Shown here: piece by piece, positions 12,201-23,260 of the stretch
Layout of the letters: each line of letters opens with the position of its first letter
Position numbering within the stretch: position 1 is the first letter of the stretch
Notes under the pieces: generated by a model
Seen by the model: only the letters and a program-made list of their open reading frames with translations
Databases searched by the model: none
What the model was told of the DNA's origin: nothing
Made by a program: the position numbers and the translations under genes
Assembly (NCBI GenBank): GCA_038373885.1
Contig: JAWZYV010019476.1
Span: 124,001-188,000 of the forward strand
DNA: 64,000 nt
Source: Cheiracanthium punctorium
Lineage: Eukaryota; Arthropoda; Arachnida; Araneae; Cheiracanthiidae
Direction of reading: 5' to 3'

Positions 12201-12827
12201 GCCCAGGCTAACTGGATATCCTAAACAGTTGAACTGTAAAAGCCAATAGTATTTGCCATTTCTGTTATTTCGGGCGTTTGTCGAAGTGGGAAGTGAACTC
12301 TTTTAGTACATGAATAAGATCTCATTCACCTCTTGTTTTGAGAACGTGCCAAACAATCGTCTAGAGTTTTTACAATGTCTCAGTGATTTGAATAATACTG
12401 CACCATGCACCGGGGAATCGCGAAGATTTACGATCCATTTTAAAGACGTCGTTAGTTTCGGGAAATAGTTCAAATACAGCGGGGATAAAAACTACATTTA
12501 AATACCTTTTCCATAGCACTGACTATCTAAGTTTCACTCTAAATTATATTACGATCCCACTCCCCATAAAAGTGGTTGAATTTACAAATCAAGAAAATTA
12601 AAGTTCTGTATACGTTTTGAAATTGTTCTCTTGGAATGCATCTTTTCACGATTTGGCTTATCGTAGTAAAGCATCATAAAACTAAATCAATAATGCACAA
12701 AATCGCTTAGAATTCCGCAGAAAATGCTTTTTGATCAATTTATTTTAAAATGCATAAAATTATTAAACAAAGTTCTTCATAAGAATGAGTTATATTCTCA
12801 ACTAAGAGAATTGCTGCGCTCTATTAT
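12200..12827. other. No recognisable feature
   Basis: AT-rich sequence without a convincing open frame, TIR, tRNA-like unit or simple repeat. Confidence 0.5.
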
Positions 12828-13255
12828 ATTAAGAGCCGATTAGTGGCCTTGTGGATAAGATACAGAACATAGGTGGATGGCTGAAGTGTGAAGGTTTAGG
12901 GTTCTGGTCAACCACGGGTCTGTCGTTCTAACGACCTGGAATTTGGGGTAATTTTCTCCAGGTGCAAAATGAGCAAGTGTTAGATCCCCTTAAAAAATCT
13001 TCCGCCATTGCACACACCCCTAGGTAGATAGCCCTCTAGTAGCCCTGCCTCATCCGAGCTTACGAAGTTTGATGTTTGTGTGATTATGGCAACGCTACGC
13101 CGGGGCGATCTGCCAAGGAATGGGGTGCCTTGGTAGGAGGACTTTCTAAGGGGTTCTAAAGCGTATTCACGTTACATCTGGAGATAAAATAACAAAACTC
13201 CAGCTGCACGATGAGACCCAAACCCGGAACCTTCACATTTCGGCCGCCAAGCTTA
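12828..13255. repeat. Head-to-head tRNA-derived SINE copies
   Basis: 12,840-13,060 is a plus-strand copy of the main SINE family of this window (GTGGATGGCTGAAGTGTGAAGG, then TAGGGTTCTGGTC at the B-box position). 13,080-13,255 is a second copy in minus orientation (GCACGATGAGACCCAAACCC and TTCACATTTCGGCCGCCAAG). The tails meet near 13,070, forming a loose inverted pair. Both diverge from the cleaner copy at 21,698. Confidence 0.6.
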
Positions 13256-13971
13256 CGAAACAATTATATTAAATCACCAGTTCTCTCTAAAGTGGCAACT
13301 ATAATTTCAAAAAATGTAAAGATTGAAATTATACTAATTTATTGTTCAGTTTTTCTTTGGAAAGGAAAAGAGAAGAAACATATTTTTGGTCTATTTTACT
13401 GTATTTTATAATCAAAACATATTTTTTTTATGTGAAATTTTTTTAATTATTTATACTGTTTCTTTGTATAGTTCATTTGCTTCAAAAATTTATTAATGGT
13501 GTTTCAGGTACTTTTAAAATCAACCCCGACTTTATTCTAACACTATATTTTCAAAATACAAGATTTACTTTGGAAACACAAACTTTGAGATTTAAGCAGT
13601 TATGAAACTATTTCTTTATAATAATGTTAAGTATTTAGAACTTTTCAATTTCGGTTTTCTCCTATAGTCCGGTGATTGAATTCAGTGAACTTTAATAAAG
13701 TTATTAAAATATACGTTGTAACATAACAGTTTAAACAACCCATGGTGCATTTCTAGAAAGCAGATTTTTCTAACTTAAAGTGAATTTTTATTAAAAGGGG
13801 TTTCACACCTTCTCTAAAATATTCTAGCCAGCGTAATAATACCAGCGTAAGTTGAACTTTCTATGTCGGTTTCACATATAACAAAGTCTTCTGCAGAAGA
13901 AAATAATTGTTATAGTTCGAAGTAAAAAAATTTCATATTTTTTAGAGTTGGGTATTTTCTTTCCGTCTAAT
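13256..13971. other. No gene; AT-rich
   Basis: AT-rich DNA with no supportable gene or repeat terminus. Confidence 0.5.
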
Positions 13972-14115
13972 TAGGGATGGACGCGAGACGAAAATCAAGT
14001 ATATCGCATCTCGCAAAACAGCCAAAAAGCTTTGTCTCGTCTCGCAAAACCTCTATATTGTAATATTAAAAAAGTTTCTCTCGTCTCACAAAAAGTCGTC
14101 TCGCATCCCTCCCTA
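13972..14115. mobile_element. 144-bp hAT-type MITE with 8-bp TSD
   Basis: Short palindromic element: TAGGGATGGACGCGAGACGA on the left and, reverse complemented, TAGGGAGGGATGCGAGACGA on the right. Internal CTCGTCTCGCAAAA repeats are subterminal. The 8-bp sequence CGTCTAAT flanks it exactly (13964-13971 and 14116-14123), which fits hAT superfamily integration. No coding capacity. Confidence 0.85.
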
Positions 14116-14179
14116 CGTCTAATGTCCGTGTCAGCTGCCAGCAATAGGCTTGACCTCTACCAGGGACAGAAGTATTGAC

Positions 14180-15090
14180 CATTTTATTATGGGGGCACCC
14201 AGTAGGCTGCTATCTTTACCTACTATTAAGAACGAGTTCACATTTAAGCCCAATCCGGGTCCCGAAACTTACTAGTCAAACACGTGCTGACGTTGAGAAG
14301 TTCTTGTTGGCCTATACACCCAATAAAACGAAAACTGCTGAGACTGAACTTAACATCGTGGTAACTGACAACGAGCCAATTTTCCATGCACCCCCGACGT
14401 TTACCATCTGCTGAGAGTGGTATAGTTAATGCATAAACTGGCGAATGGCTCAAAAATGGAATTATTAAGCCGTGTGCTTCCCCGTACATTAGGCCTTATT
14501 ACACGAACAAAAACTGGAGCAATTCGGTTGCCGCAACCAGTTACGGAAACCTCTTTCCTGGAAATTTCCCTTTTTCATCTACCGAACGGTCAACTCCGAC
14601 TTTTTCGTTCAGGCAAAAATATTGCTGGTTGTTGGAATGGCAGCCGATCGCAGTGCTTTCTATTTCTACGTCACAAGATGGCGGAAGACTCAGTGATACC
14701 GATCGCAGTGATGAGCGAGGAAAAAATGTCTCTCAAATGGAATAGCTATATGGAAATAGATCTAAATGAAAGAATTAATAACATTTCGCATTTGTGGATC
14801 TCTCGAGATCCCAAATATTTAAAAAAGGTTGCTGAGGCGATATGCTAAAATCATTACATGCTCTAGTAATCGCCAATTCGACGAATGTCTGGTGTTTGTG
14901 AGCACAGCAGAGTTAGTTTCTTATTCAACCCTGCATGCTCTACGTCTTGCCGGAACGAGTTTCGGCAACTGTTTGAGACAACCGAATTGCTCCAAATTTT
15001 GTTCGTGTAACAAAGTCTTTAGTCAAGTTGTAGTAGTTCAAAAAAAAGATGAGAAACATAGAATATGGGTATACTATTGACGATTAAGTG
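14180..15090 (+). pseudogene. Ty3/gypsy pol relic, start of reverse transcriptase
   Basis: Broken frames carry the segment leading into a gypsy reverse transcriptase: ADVEKFLLAYTP (14,285), then NIVVTDNEPIFHAP (14,350), a GEWLKNGIIKP-like stretch (14,440-14,470) and KTGAIRL (14,512-14,530). A second, similar RT entry motif (VVVVQKKDEKHRIWVYY) appears at 15,025-15,078. Either two pol copies are juxtaposed or a 0.5 kb insertion separates them. Multiple stops and frame changes are visible, so it is not functional. Pieces further right (15,950 onward) continue the RT and RNase H. Confidence 0.65.
14680..14848 (+). CDS. Unassigned small ORF with good start context
   Basis: Within the gypsy relic, a frame starting at ATG 14,680 in the context CAAGATGG is open for 56 codons. 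It contains EEKMSLKWNSYMEIDLNE, a motif faintly like the N-terminus of some BTB-domain proteins. It ends at TAA after VAEAIC, with no downstream domain visible. It may be a fragment of a captured host mRNA inside the retroelement, or chance. Function is unknown. Confidence 0.2.
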
Positions 15091-15940
15091 GACTGCCTAC
15101 CTTCTGAGCACTTTTTTTGAAAATTATACAAAACGTAACAAGTAAAGATGTTTTTGATAAGAATGCACTATATAATCATGAAAGCGGGGGGGGGGGATTA
15201 AAATATTTTCATAACATGCATTGAAAAAAAAAACTGGGAATTTTGAACATACATTACGCAAAATTTAATGCTTACGCCAAAGCACTAAAACCATTTCTAT
15301 TATTTTTATCACAATTTCCTTTATACAGCATACTCTTATGACACTTTCCTGTGCAATGAACTAAAAGTTTTAAAATATTTTAAAAATTCTTTCAAATAGG
15401 ATAAATTGTATGGAAAAGCTAGTAATTTCCAACAAAAAATCTTACAAACTTATATACATGTGACAACAAAATGACCAATTCTTTGTATAAAGCTTAGATT
15501 TTAGTTCAAAACACAACTTGATATATATAAAAGATTGCAAAAAAATTTCAACTCAATATCTATAATAGTTTTTTAGTTATCACTTTTATCGCTCATGAAA
15601 GTCACCGAAAAAGAGATTCTTCAGAAAATGCAATTAAAGATTAGTTGTAGAGTCACCTTTTTATTACTTCCAGTGCACTCTTTTGTCTATAACTCGGCTT
15701 CTAATTATCATAATGACAAAAATAAACTATTTTTGAAAACATAAAAACTGCACTTTAAACGACAGTAAAAATGAAAAGAAATGATTTTTTTTTTTTTTTT
15801 TTTTTTTTGAAAAATCAGTCATTTTAGGGTAGTCAGTCCCCTAATAGCAAACTAAGGATCGTTGTCCTCTCCCTTTGATTAAAGACATTTCGGATAGTCT
15901 TCAAAACGCCACAATATTTATTACACTCGATTTACGAAAT
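15091..15940. other. No gene; AT-rich, poly-T tract
   Basis: No supportable gene. A run of about 24 T occurs at 15,786-15,808 and a G9 run near 15,186. Probably interior of, or an insertion into, the gypsy relic. Confidence 0.45.
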
Positions 15941-15949
15941 GTACTTTCT

Positions 15950-16366
15950 TACACTCCTGTACACAAAAGAAGTCGTTCCTATTCCAGTTTTGTAACATAT
16001 AACGGCCAATATCGCTTTCGATATGCCGTTTGGACTTAGTTGCCGTCCTTCTACTTTTATGCGCTACATAAATGCCTTTTTCGTGAACTTATTCAGCCTT
16101 ATGGGTATTGTACTCTCTTATACGGACGATGTTGTCATCCCAGCTACTAGTTAATCACAGGCTCTCGGACACTTAAAACACAGTCCTTGATGTAGCCCAC
16201 GACTATGGATTAGACAAATTTTCGCAAGTACCAATTTTTACATACCATGATATAATTTTTAGGCCAGAAAGCGTTAAACTGTCTCTTTCCCTTCAAAAAC
16301 TACAGCTGTCCTAAATTAGCCTTATCTGAAAAGTATCAAACACATAAGCCGTTTTCTAGGTCTCAC
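15950..16366 (+). pseudogene. Ty3/gypsy reverse transcriptase palm fragment
   Basis: A plus-strand frame shows YRFRYMPFGL (about 16,010-16,040) and LSYTDDVVIPAT (about 16,110-16,145), the B and C motifs of an RT palm domain; YTDD replaces the more common YLDD. Stops then follow in an AHDYGL-like region. The frame reaches the FLGLT-type thumb motif at 16,350-16,366, where a hAT-like element interrupts it. The relic resumes at 17,186. Confidence 0.75.
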
Positions 16367-17185
16367 CAGCGGCGACTCCTCAATTTGAGCACATGAGCAC
16401 GTGAACCCCCAAAGAAAAACTGAAAAAAATAAGCACATTAAAAATTAAATATTTAAAATATATTAAATACATTTCCAGATTTTTGTGAATTTAAAACGTG
16501 TTTTACTCCACCCCCACCTATTATTAAATAGGCTTATAGCTAACGCACTGTATTGCAGGTTACTACAGCACAGTATTTCCTCCGCTCGCACGTGCGAGCG
16601 GAGTTAAAATTCCCTTCTGAGTCGGTCTCAGAACAGAAGCGGAGAGTCCTGAGAGAAGTAGGGTGCTGCGAATCATTCCGATCGCACATTTGCGAATCAT
16701 TCCGAATCGCGAATCCGAATTCCGAATCAGCGAATCATTCCGATCGCACATTTTGAGTGTGCACACGGGCAAGTTTTTGTGGTTATCTCTTCCAGATTCT
16801 CCTTTGGTTTGTTATGTGCGGTTAGTTGTGTTTTTGTGGGTTCATTCTCTTATTACTTTCTTTACTTTTATCATTTTTCATTACGATATTTCTTTCAAAG
16901 TAGTGTAAATAATTAATATGGGAATAAAATAAATATTTCAGAGCTAAAACAATGGCATTTTTCAATGTTATCCTTTGAAAAATAATTGAAATAAAATGAA
17001 TCAAGACAACATCTTTACTAAAACTTATCTTGGTGACGAAATGCAAGACCAAAGATGACTTGTGTTCTTTCAGTTGCATGCATTATTTTCCTTTAACTTC
17101 TGGAAACGCAAATATTTTTCAACGTGTAAGTATCTGCATACTTAATTTTCGAAATTCTTTTTGTGAAGTTCCATTAATATAACTG
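16367..17185. mobile_element. 819-bp hAT-like element inside gypsy pol
   Basis: It begins CAGCGGCGACTCCTC and ends ACTG, with the 8-bp direct repeat GGTCTCAC on both sides (16359-16366 and 17186-17193). Removing the element and one GGTCTCAC restores a continuous gypsy reading phrase across the junction, which supports the boundaries. The interior is AT-rich, with clustered GAATCATTCCGATCGCAC / GAATTCCGAATC repeats at 16,668-16,755. No transposase frame. CAG/CTG ends and an 8-bp duplication suggest hAT; the TIRs are very short. Confidence 0.75.
16665..16760 (+). repeat. CGAATCATTCCGAT tandem motif
   Basis: Inside the 819-bp element, CGAATCATTCCGATCGCACA occurs at about 16,669 and 16,731 in complete form. 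Shortened versions (CGAATCATTCCGAATCGCG, CCGAATTCCGAATCAG) lie between them. It looks like a small degenerate tandem array, possibly a subterminal binding-site cluster. Confidence 0.6.
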
Positions 17186-17384
17186 GGTCTCACCAGATGT
17201 TTCCGAAGTTCCATAGCAAAACGTCTTAGTGCGTATAAGGATACCCCCTTTCAATTCTAGGCTGAATCAAAAGCCCCATTTCAAAAACTAATATGCTTAC
17301 TCTTCCACCAATCTGCTTGAATGAAAATTCTCCGACTGAAATACACTCGAAGTCGACAATAGAAGGCTCGGAGACAGTCCTAAT
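17186..17384 (+). pseudogene. Ty3/gypsy pol relic, thumb/connection segment
   Basis: Continues the pol frame after the hAT-like insertion: GGTCTCACCAGATG...TTCCGAAG corresponds to the thumb motif, followed by broken frame through AGCCCCATTTCAAAAAC to the GACAGTCCTAAT target of the next insertion. Short, with stops. Confidence 0.6.
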
Positions 17385-18994
17385 CAGAGTTGGGCAAAAT
17401 CTTGGAGAAGGTATTTTCGATACCAAACACAAGATACATTGATTCAAATACATAAAAGTACAAAATATCTTCTGAAAAATAGACAAATATATAAAATACA
17501 GGTATTGTCAAAATGCAATACATTTCAATTTTTAAAGTATTGTAAATGAGAATGAGCTAATTTTTCAATTTCAAATCCCAGTTCATTTTATTCAAATATA
17601 TTTCAACATTAAAAAAATAATAATAATTGATATTTAGTATAGATTTTATTTATGAAAATTTTAAAGTAAGAAGAGGCACCCAGTCTTTCTAAAATGGTAT
17701 TACCCGTTTAGTAATAAAATCCGGAAAAGACCATTGCTGAGAATTCGCATTTATACTCAAAATGCAACAATATTAGTTCAACATGTGAATAATGTATAAT
17801 GGAAAAAAGGTACACTTGCATTCTATTCATCCGCCGTATAGCAGTTACATATACAATTATCTACGAATAACGTATATACACTTTATTTGAGTACTGTTAA
17901 TTTTGATGCATGCAACTGTGCTGTGTGGTGAAGGACGAAATTTTTTTAGAAACTACTTCAACGCCAACTAATCTATAGCTACGGAAAATAGTATTTTTTT
18001 TCCCGGTAGATATACATCACTTTTCCTTGAAATAGTTTCCAAAAAAATTTTCAAGAGTCACAGCGCTTAAAAAAACAGCATTTGATCAGTAAAATACATA
18101 AAACTATATTAGTAAAAAACGTTCTCATTATCAACTTTTACTTAGCATTGTAACAAAAAAATAAAAGCATATTTTTATGAAGAGTAGTTTGGCAAATAAG
18201 CATCGACATATAAAGTACGTGCGTACTAGTTACATTTTGATGTCTGAGGAATATTAAAAGAGCTCTTGTTTTCTTGAAAAAACTTCTCAAGTATATTATT
18301 CACTTATTGTATTCAATTAAACATATGAACACAGGTACTCAACTTAAGCAATTTTCACAAAAATTATATAAGTTTTACTTTTAAATATATTTTTTTTAAT
18401 TTATGATAGGTGTAAATATTTCAATTATTATAAAAGCTTTCGGTTTGCGTAACTGGCACTAGGTCTAACTTTTTCATTTCCATACACAGACAGTATTTCG
18501 AAAAATTTTCCAGAAAGAAATGCACAAAAAATCTTAATACTGACCTGTCTGCCGATAAATGTATATGTCTTATTTTTCTTTAACAGGGTCACACCGTTTA
18601 AATGATTTATAAATTATCTTACAGAAATCCAATAAATTCTACTCAAACATTCTTTTTTGGCTTCACTCAACTTTTAGTTAATGAGTTATCAGCAATCCAG
18701 AAAACTTGTTAGACAAAACATCACTGTACTGTAAGAGAAAACTCTGAATATCAGCAATTTTAAGATTTTTAATTCGTGTATCCCAACTGAGCAATCTGCA
18801 ATATTGGGATTACTTTAATGCCATAGTAACAGACAAAATGTATCTTCAGAGTACTTTTTATAAACATACAAAATACATTGAAAATGCATTTTAAAATACA
18901 TTTTCGAAATACTTTGCTTTTTACTAGTGAAAATACTAAGTACAAGATACAAATGTATTTCAAATATATGTATTTGCGATAGTGCCCAACTCTG
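17385..18994. mobile_element. 1.6 kb non-autonomous hAT-like element
   Basis: The ends are CAGAGTTGGGCAAAAT (17,385) and GCCCAACTCTG (18,984-18,994), perfect 11-bp inverted repeats typical of hAT elements. Flanking GTCCTAAT (17,377-17,384) and GTCCTAAC (overlapping the last G, 18,994-19,001) form a near-perfect 8-bp duplication. Subterminal regions are rich in GTATTT and ATACATTT motifs in opposite orientation at the two ends. No transposase frame is present. It splits gypsy pol between the connection segment and RNase H. Confidence 0.8.
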
Positions 18995-19165
18995 TCCTAA
19001 CGCAAAAATCCATACAAGATAATTATTTTCATCCAGTATTTTACATCTCTAAAAAGACTTCCGACAGTGAAAGAAAATATACAAGTTTTGAGCTGGAAAT
19101 CCTTGCTGTTACTGAAGCCCCAAAGAAATTCAGTATTTACTTTTCAGTGACGCTGACCAGCTGTA
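18995..19165 (+). pseudogene. Ty3/gypsy RNase H fragment
   Basis: A frame reading FHPVFYISKKTSDSERKYTS followed by FELEILAVTEAPKKF matches the start of the gypsy-type RNase H fold (hydrophobic strand, then SERKYTSFELEILA). It is in the right order after the RT pieces at 15,950 and 17,186. It ends abruptly where a SINE-like sequence begins at about 19,165. Confidence 0.75.
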
Positions 19166-19330
19166 TGGTGGATAAAGCACCATACTACGGTTTCGGGTTC
19201 AACTCCCGGCGGTCCAGGTTGGATCCCCGACTGGGCGTAGATGTTATTTTGTCCGTCCCTTCATAGGGGACAATGTTGGTCCACCTACTAGGTGCCCCTA
19301 TAATAAAGTGACCAACCAATAACTCCGACC
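19165..19330 (+). repeat. tRNA-derived SINE-like sequence
   Basis: Contains a tRNA-like head: A-box-like TATGGTGGATAAAGCACC, then GGTTTCGGGTTCAACTCCC at B-box spacing. A body follows with CGGTCCAGGTTGGATCCCCG and GGGGACAATGTTGGTCC. It truncates the gypsy RNase H relic. Its head differs from the main SINE family at 21,698, so it is a second family. Confidence 0.55.
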
Positions 19331-20690
19331 TTAGTAGCGGCCATTGCCTCCAAGGCATTGTCAAGGCCCGCCATTTGAAAAAAGAGAAAAAAAACTCTCT
19401 AGCGACACATTTTAGAATGATCACGGAGTTCGACACTTGAATCGTGAAAACCTTAAACAAAATGATCTCAACACAAGGGTGGGTCGAAAAAAAACGAAAT
19501 TCGTTTTTTTTTAACTTCACGCGGAAAAGTTGAGAATTCGGATGACTAAAAAGTTGCCAAAAAAGAAGTAAAATTGGTTTATATCTTCCGATCGTACACT
19601 GCTCTGAAGTTTGCTGAAATTTGAAAATTTTCACGTTTTTATGGTAATTTTTAACATTTTTAAATTAACCTGTTTCTGAATGTTATTAGGTCGAATTCTT
19701 ATGTATTTGAACCACAAAAAATAACGCTCAGACATATTATTTGAATCAATCAACATTTTCAACATTAGCGCATTACAAATTTAATGAGACTTTGACAAAA
19801 AATTACAGTAGTATATAACAGTTTAACAGGAAAATACACTTATTTACAAATTTTTTCTTTATTGAATTACATTTAAAACTCAATTATTTTAGAACGGTAG
19901 TAATATTTGTAAGCATATTTTTTTTTAATTCATTAAACGAAATTTTGATGTGAACAGTTGTAATCCAAGAAAATTATGTTGAACACAATTAAACATCTCA
20001 GCTTTTATTCATTCTTAGATTAAGGCATTGTGAAATCTGATTTATGGGTAAAGTTAGACATGGTTCGTTTTCACAGTATATTATTCATTCTTATAAAATC
20101 ACAGCTCCACTAACTTTTCTTACAGATTCTATAAAAATTTTTACGCATCTTTCAACACCCTGTGTGTGAAACGAGAATATCCTGAATGACATATCCCACA
20201 CACTTCGAGTCACTTTGAATCTGTAAACATAATATTTGAAATTATTTGTTTGAAAGACATATAAATTAAAAATACTACTACAGATTCTTGATAAGACAAG
20301 TTTCTTCTGGTGGAAACATGACTCGGTGCGGTTCACAAGAGAGATACGACTTGGCGTTCAGATTTGTTTAAGCAAAAAATGGACGAGTTTAAACAGAAAT
20401 GTTTATTACTTTTTGACGTACCAGCTTAATAATGCTTTATTGTTATTAACTGTATTTGTAACGAAATTCCTAAATGGTGTAAATGTGATATAACTGTCAG
20501 CTGCGATTGTGCAAAATAAAATTAAATACCTACTGCTGAGCTAAGGTTTATTTACTTGTTAATGAGACTCCTAAATAGTGTTTTAGCCTTATTACTTCCA
20601 CGTGACTAGGAATGGAAGCGAGACTGGGCTTTTATCTTCTAGTTTCGAAAAAAATACTTAAAAAGAATTAACTGTTCACAAAAAGTGGTT
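19331..20690. other. No gene; AT-rich
   Basis: No supportable coding region. Minus-strand frames at 19,185-19,634 are shadows of the SINE and flank. I see no terminal repeats. Confidence 0.45.
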
Positions 20691-20703
20691 AATTATATTC
20701 CAG

Positions 20704-20935
20704 TTGTGTTGTGGGATTAAGGCCAATTATCTGCAAGTGGAATCTAGGCCTATGGGTGGTGTGCCCTCTGTGGGGGTCTTTTTAAGCGGTCCTAACCAGA
20801 AATTTATGCTAAGTTTCAGAAAAAACCACGGAAAACTCTGAACGGTTAGGTCGACGAACGCGCGATGAGACCCGAACCCGGGACCTTCACAGTTCGACCA
20901 TTTACCATTTGCAGTGATATAACCATGATTATAGT
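20704..20935 (-). repeat. tRNA-derived SINE with 13-bp TSD
   Basis: Minus-strand copy of the main SINE family: B-box region GGGTTCGGGTCTC (reverse complement of 20,868-20,882), then CGCGCGTTCGTCGACCTAAC and the GGACCGCTTAAAAAG body. It is flanked by AATTATATTCCAG at 20,691-20,703 and 20,936-20,948, a perfect 13-bp direct repeat, as expected of LINE-assisted retrotransposition. Confidence 0.85.
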
Positions 20936-21062
20936 AATTATATTCCAGAGCAGTTGGAAACTATGTCACTGAGGCAAATTTAGCAGAAAAACCATTATAT
21001 TTCGAAGTAGATGATATTCGGTGGTGGGAACAAAAGAATATTTCTCCCTATAGGTACAGACA

Positions 21063-21231
21063 GGGGCGTAGCCAGGGGGGGGGGGATATCGGGATATATC
21101 CCCCCCCCCGAAATGTTTGGATTAGTGATCAAATTCCGTCTATTTATACTCATATAAGTTCATATCCCCCCCCGAAATTTTTTTCCAGGCGCATATCCCC
21201 CCCCGAAAAATTTTCCTGGCTACGCGCCTGG
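21063..21231. mobile_element. hAT-type MITE, CAGGGGCGTAGCCAGG family, copy 1
   Basis: Starts CAGGGGCGTAGCCAGG and ends CCTGGCTACGCGCCTG. The 8-bp GGTACAGA flanks it exactly on both sides. The interior has alternating G/C runs and TCGGGATATATCCCC palindromes. Length is about 169 bp with no coding capacity. Related copies are at 27,550, 50,370 and 54,929. Confidence 0.9.
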
Positions 21232-21683
21232 GTACAGACCCACAGTTATTGTGAACATAAATTCGGTCCCTTACCTACGAGTATACCTGCACTTTTCCTC
21301 TTTTATTCCCATTAATTTTACTTTCTGCCGCCTGGAACGTCGAACACGAGCGCGAAATTTGTATTCTTTTCTTGCTGGCTGACGGGCTTTGTCCCACAAA
21401 ATCGATGACAGGCCATTTTTTTATGATTAATACAACAATTAATACCCTAAAAAAAAATCTGAAGTGCAGTAAACGAATTGCACAGTATTTATTTTTTGTA
21501 CATACATTTGGGCCGATTGACCAGATCCATCCCCACATTCAGCTGACTGACTAACTTTCATTTATATGCACTTCATCATTTATATTCATAATTTCTTCTT
21601 CCTTTATATGCACTTCATCATTTATATACAATTTGTATAACGATTTTTAGCTTTAGTAAATTCGTTTTACTATCTCGATAGGT
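21232..21683. other. No gene; short direct repeat
   Basis: No gene supported. CTTTATATGCACTTCATCAT-type sequence occurs twice in tandem (about 21,558 and 21,601), a local 40-bp duplication. Confidence 0.5.
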
Positions 21684-21697
21684 ACGACAGTTTCTAT

Positions 21698-21931
21698 GCC
21701 TCACCATGGCATAGTGGTTATGCCATTGAAAATGGTAGATGGCCGAAGTGTGAAGGTCCCGGGTTCGGGTCCCATCGCGCGGCTGTCGATCTAACGGTCT
21801 GGAGTTTTGGTAGGTTTTCTAGAGATGTAACGTGAATACGCGTTAGAACCCCTTAGAAAGTCCTCCTAACGAAGGCAACCCCCCCCCTGGAAGATCGCCC
21901 TAGTGTAGCGTTGCCATAATAACTCACAATC
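21698..21931 (+). repeat. tRNA-derived SINE, reference copy with 14-bp TSD
   Basis: The best-preserved SINE here. The tRNA-like head has A box TGGCATAGTGGTTATGCC and B box GGGTTCGGGTCCC, then the body TCGATCTAACGGTCTGGAG and a tail running to CATAATAACTCACAATC. The perfect 14-bp ACGACAGTTTCTAT flanks it (21,684-21,697 and 21,932-21,945), fixing its length at 234 bp. The head is closest in layout to tRNAs carrying ATAGTGGTTA in the D arm. Relatives occur at 12.8, 20.7, 22.1, 25.6, 30.2, 41.6, 42.5, 52.2 and 56.9 kb. Confidence 0.9.
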
Positions 21932-22054
21932 ACGACAGTTTCTATAGTGTACCTGAGACACCTGTTCTCAGTTTCACTTGATTGACCGCAGTGTGTTGTG
22001 TGTGTACTCAACCACTGTAATAAGGTATAAAAGAAACAAGGCTTGGTAATTTTG

Positions 22055-22290
22055 GCTGTGGTATTACGACCAATTATCTGCACGAGGGATCTATGTCTAT
22101 GGGTGGGGTGCCCTCCGCGTGGGTCTTTCTAAGGGGCCCTAACCCATTTTTACGCTAAGCTTCGGAGGAAACCATGGAAAACTCCGAACGGTTAGGTCGG
22201 CGTCCGCCGACCTAACCGTTCTGGTTTTGAACCAGGCACTTTAGTCTCCCAGTTCAGAGCGCTATACGCTGGGCCACTCGAAGGACCAGC
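22055..22290 (-). repeat. Chimeric SINE with a different tRNA head
   Basis: The left two thirds (to about 22,215) is the body of the main SINE family in minus orientation (GTGCCCTCCGCGTGGGTC, ACTCCGAACGGTTAGGTCGG). Where the usual head should be there is instead a minus-strand tRNA-like sequence at about 22,215-22,288: A box TGGCCCAGCGTATAGCGC and B box TGGTTCAAAACC. A 22-bp palindrome (GGTCGGCGTCCGCCGACC core) lies at the join. This suggests template switching between two SINE or tRNA sources. Confidence 0.6.
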
Positions 22291-23014
22291 ATGTGAACGG
22301 AAATTCACTGTTTTCTCCGACACCGGAAATGGGAAACTGGTTATTTTGAGACAGCATCGCTGCCAGACATTGATCGCTTATTTCAGGAACTTTTTATAAC
22401 AGTGTATACATTTTAAATGCATACATAGAGATTTTTATTTATGTATTTTTTTTAAACATTGAAAACACCCTAAAATTTATCTATCTGATATTCGCGGAAC
22501 CTCCTTAATAGAAATTACAAAATTATGATAAACAATTTCATTTTAGTAAGTTAGGGACAATGTAAAGGGAAAAAAACAGAACTTAACGAAATGTATTTTA
22601 ATCCCTGGAAAGACCGTAAACATTTTTTCGACAATAGTTAATTCATTTAAAACATTTGTTTGATAGGAATACACTTACTTTGTTCATAAATTAACGCACC
22701 TGACAAAATTTCGCACTGCCCTTAAATGATTAATTAATATGCATTTTAAATTCTTAAAACATTCTTGAATTTTATATTAGCAGTGCCTTTCGTCCTATTT
22801 CATATTTTAAGTTATTTTTTTTCTTAAAAGGAAAGAAATACGTAAGACGTGCAAAATTTATTCAAAAGCTCACAAAACTCACTATTTTTTCCGAAGGGCT
22901 TGAAAGAGGCACTTCAATATTTTAAAAACAACCCATTTTCTCTACTTCTGTTAATTTTTGCATTCAATGACACTTTATTTGTTACTTTTTATTACATATT
23001 TTACAGGGTTACTG
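22291..23014. other. No gene; AT-rich
   Basis: No supportable gene. It borders the truncated pogo-like terminus at 23,015. Confidence 0.5.
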
Positions 23015-23260
23015 CACTGCAAAAAAAAGTCTGTCAAATTTACAGAAAAAAACTGTCAGCCAGGACGCCAGTTTATTTCCGTATATTTAACAGAAATGTT
23101 CTGTAATTTTTTACAAATTCTCCGTTTATTTTACAGAAAATTTCTGTGTGCTTTACAGAATTCTTCTGTAGTATTTTACAGATTCTCAGTTTATTTTACA
23201 AAAATCTTCTGTATGTTTTACAGAAGTCTTCCGTAATTTTTACATATTCTCTTTGTAAAA
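23015..23260 (+). mobile_element. Truncated third copy of the pogo-like left end
   Basis: Begins CACTGCAAAAAAAAGTCTGT and follows the terminus at 23,480 for about 240 bp, including CAGCCAGGACGCCAG and the TTTTACAGAA-CTTCTGTA subterminal repeats. It then stops at the outer boundary of the large inverted repeat. It shows more substitutions than the two arm copies show between themselves, so it is an older, independent fragment. No TA precedes it. Confidence 0.8.

Noticed and set aside
19185..19634. 149-codon minus-strand ORF
   Set aside because: Antisense to a tRNA-derived SINE-like sequence and its flank; no recognisable protein features.
21698..21931. Functional tRNA gene
   Set aside because: A and B boxes are present, but stems do not pair, and a 14-bp duplication bounds a 234-bp unit, so it is a SINE.
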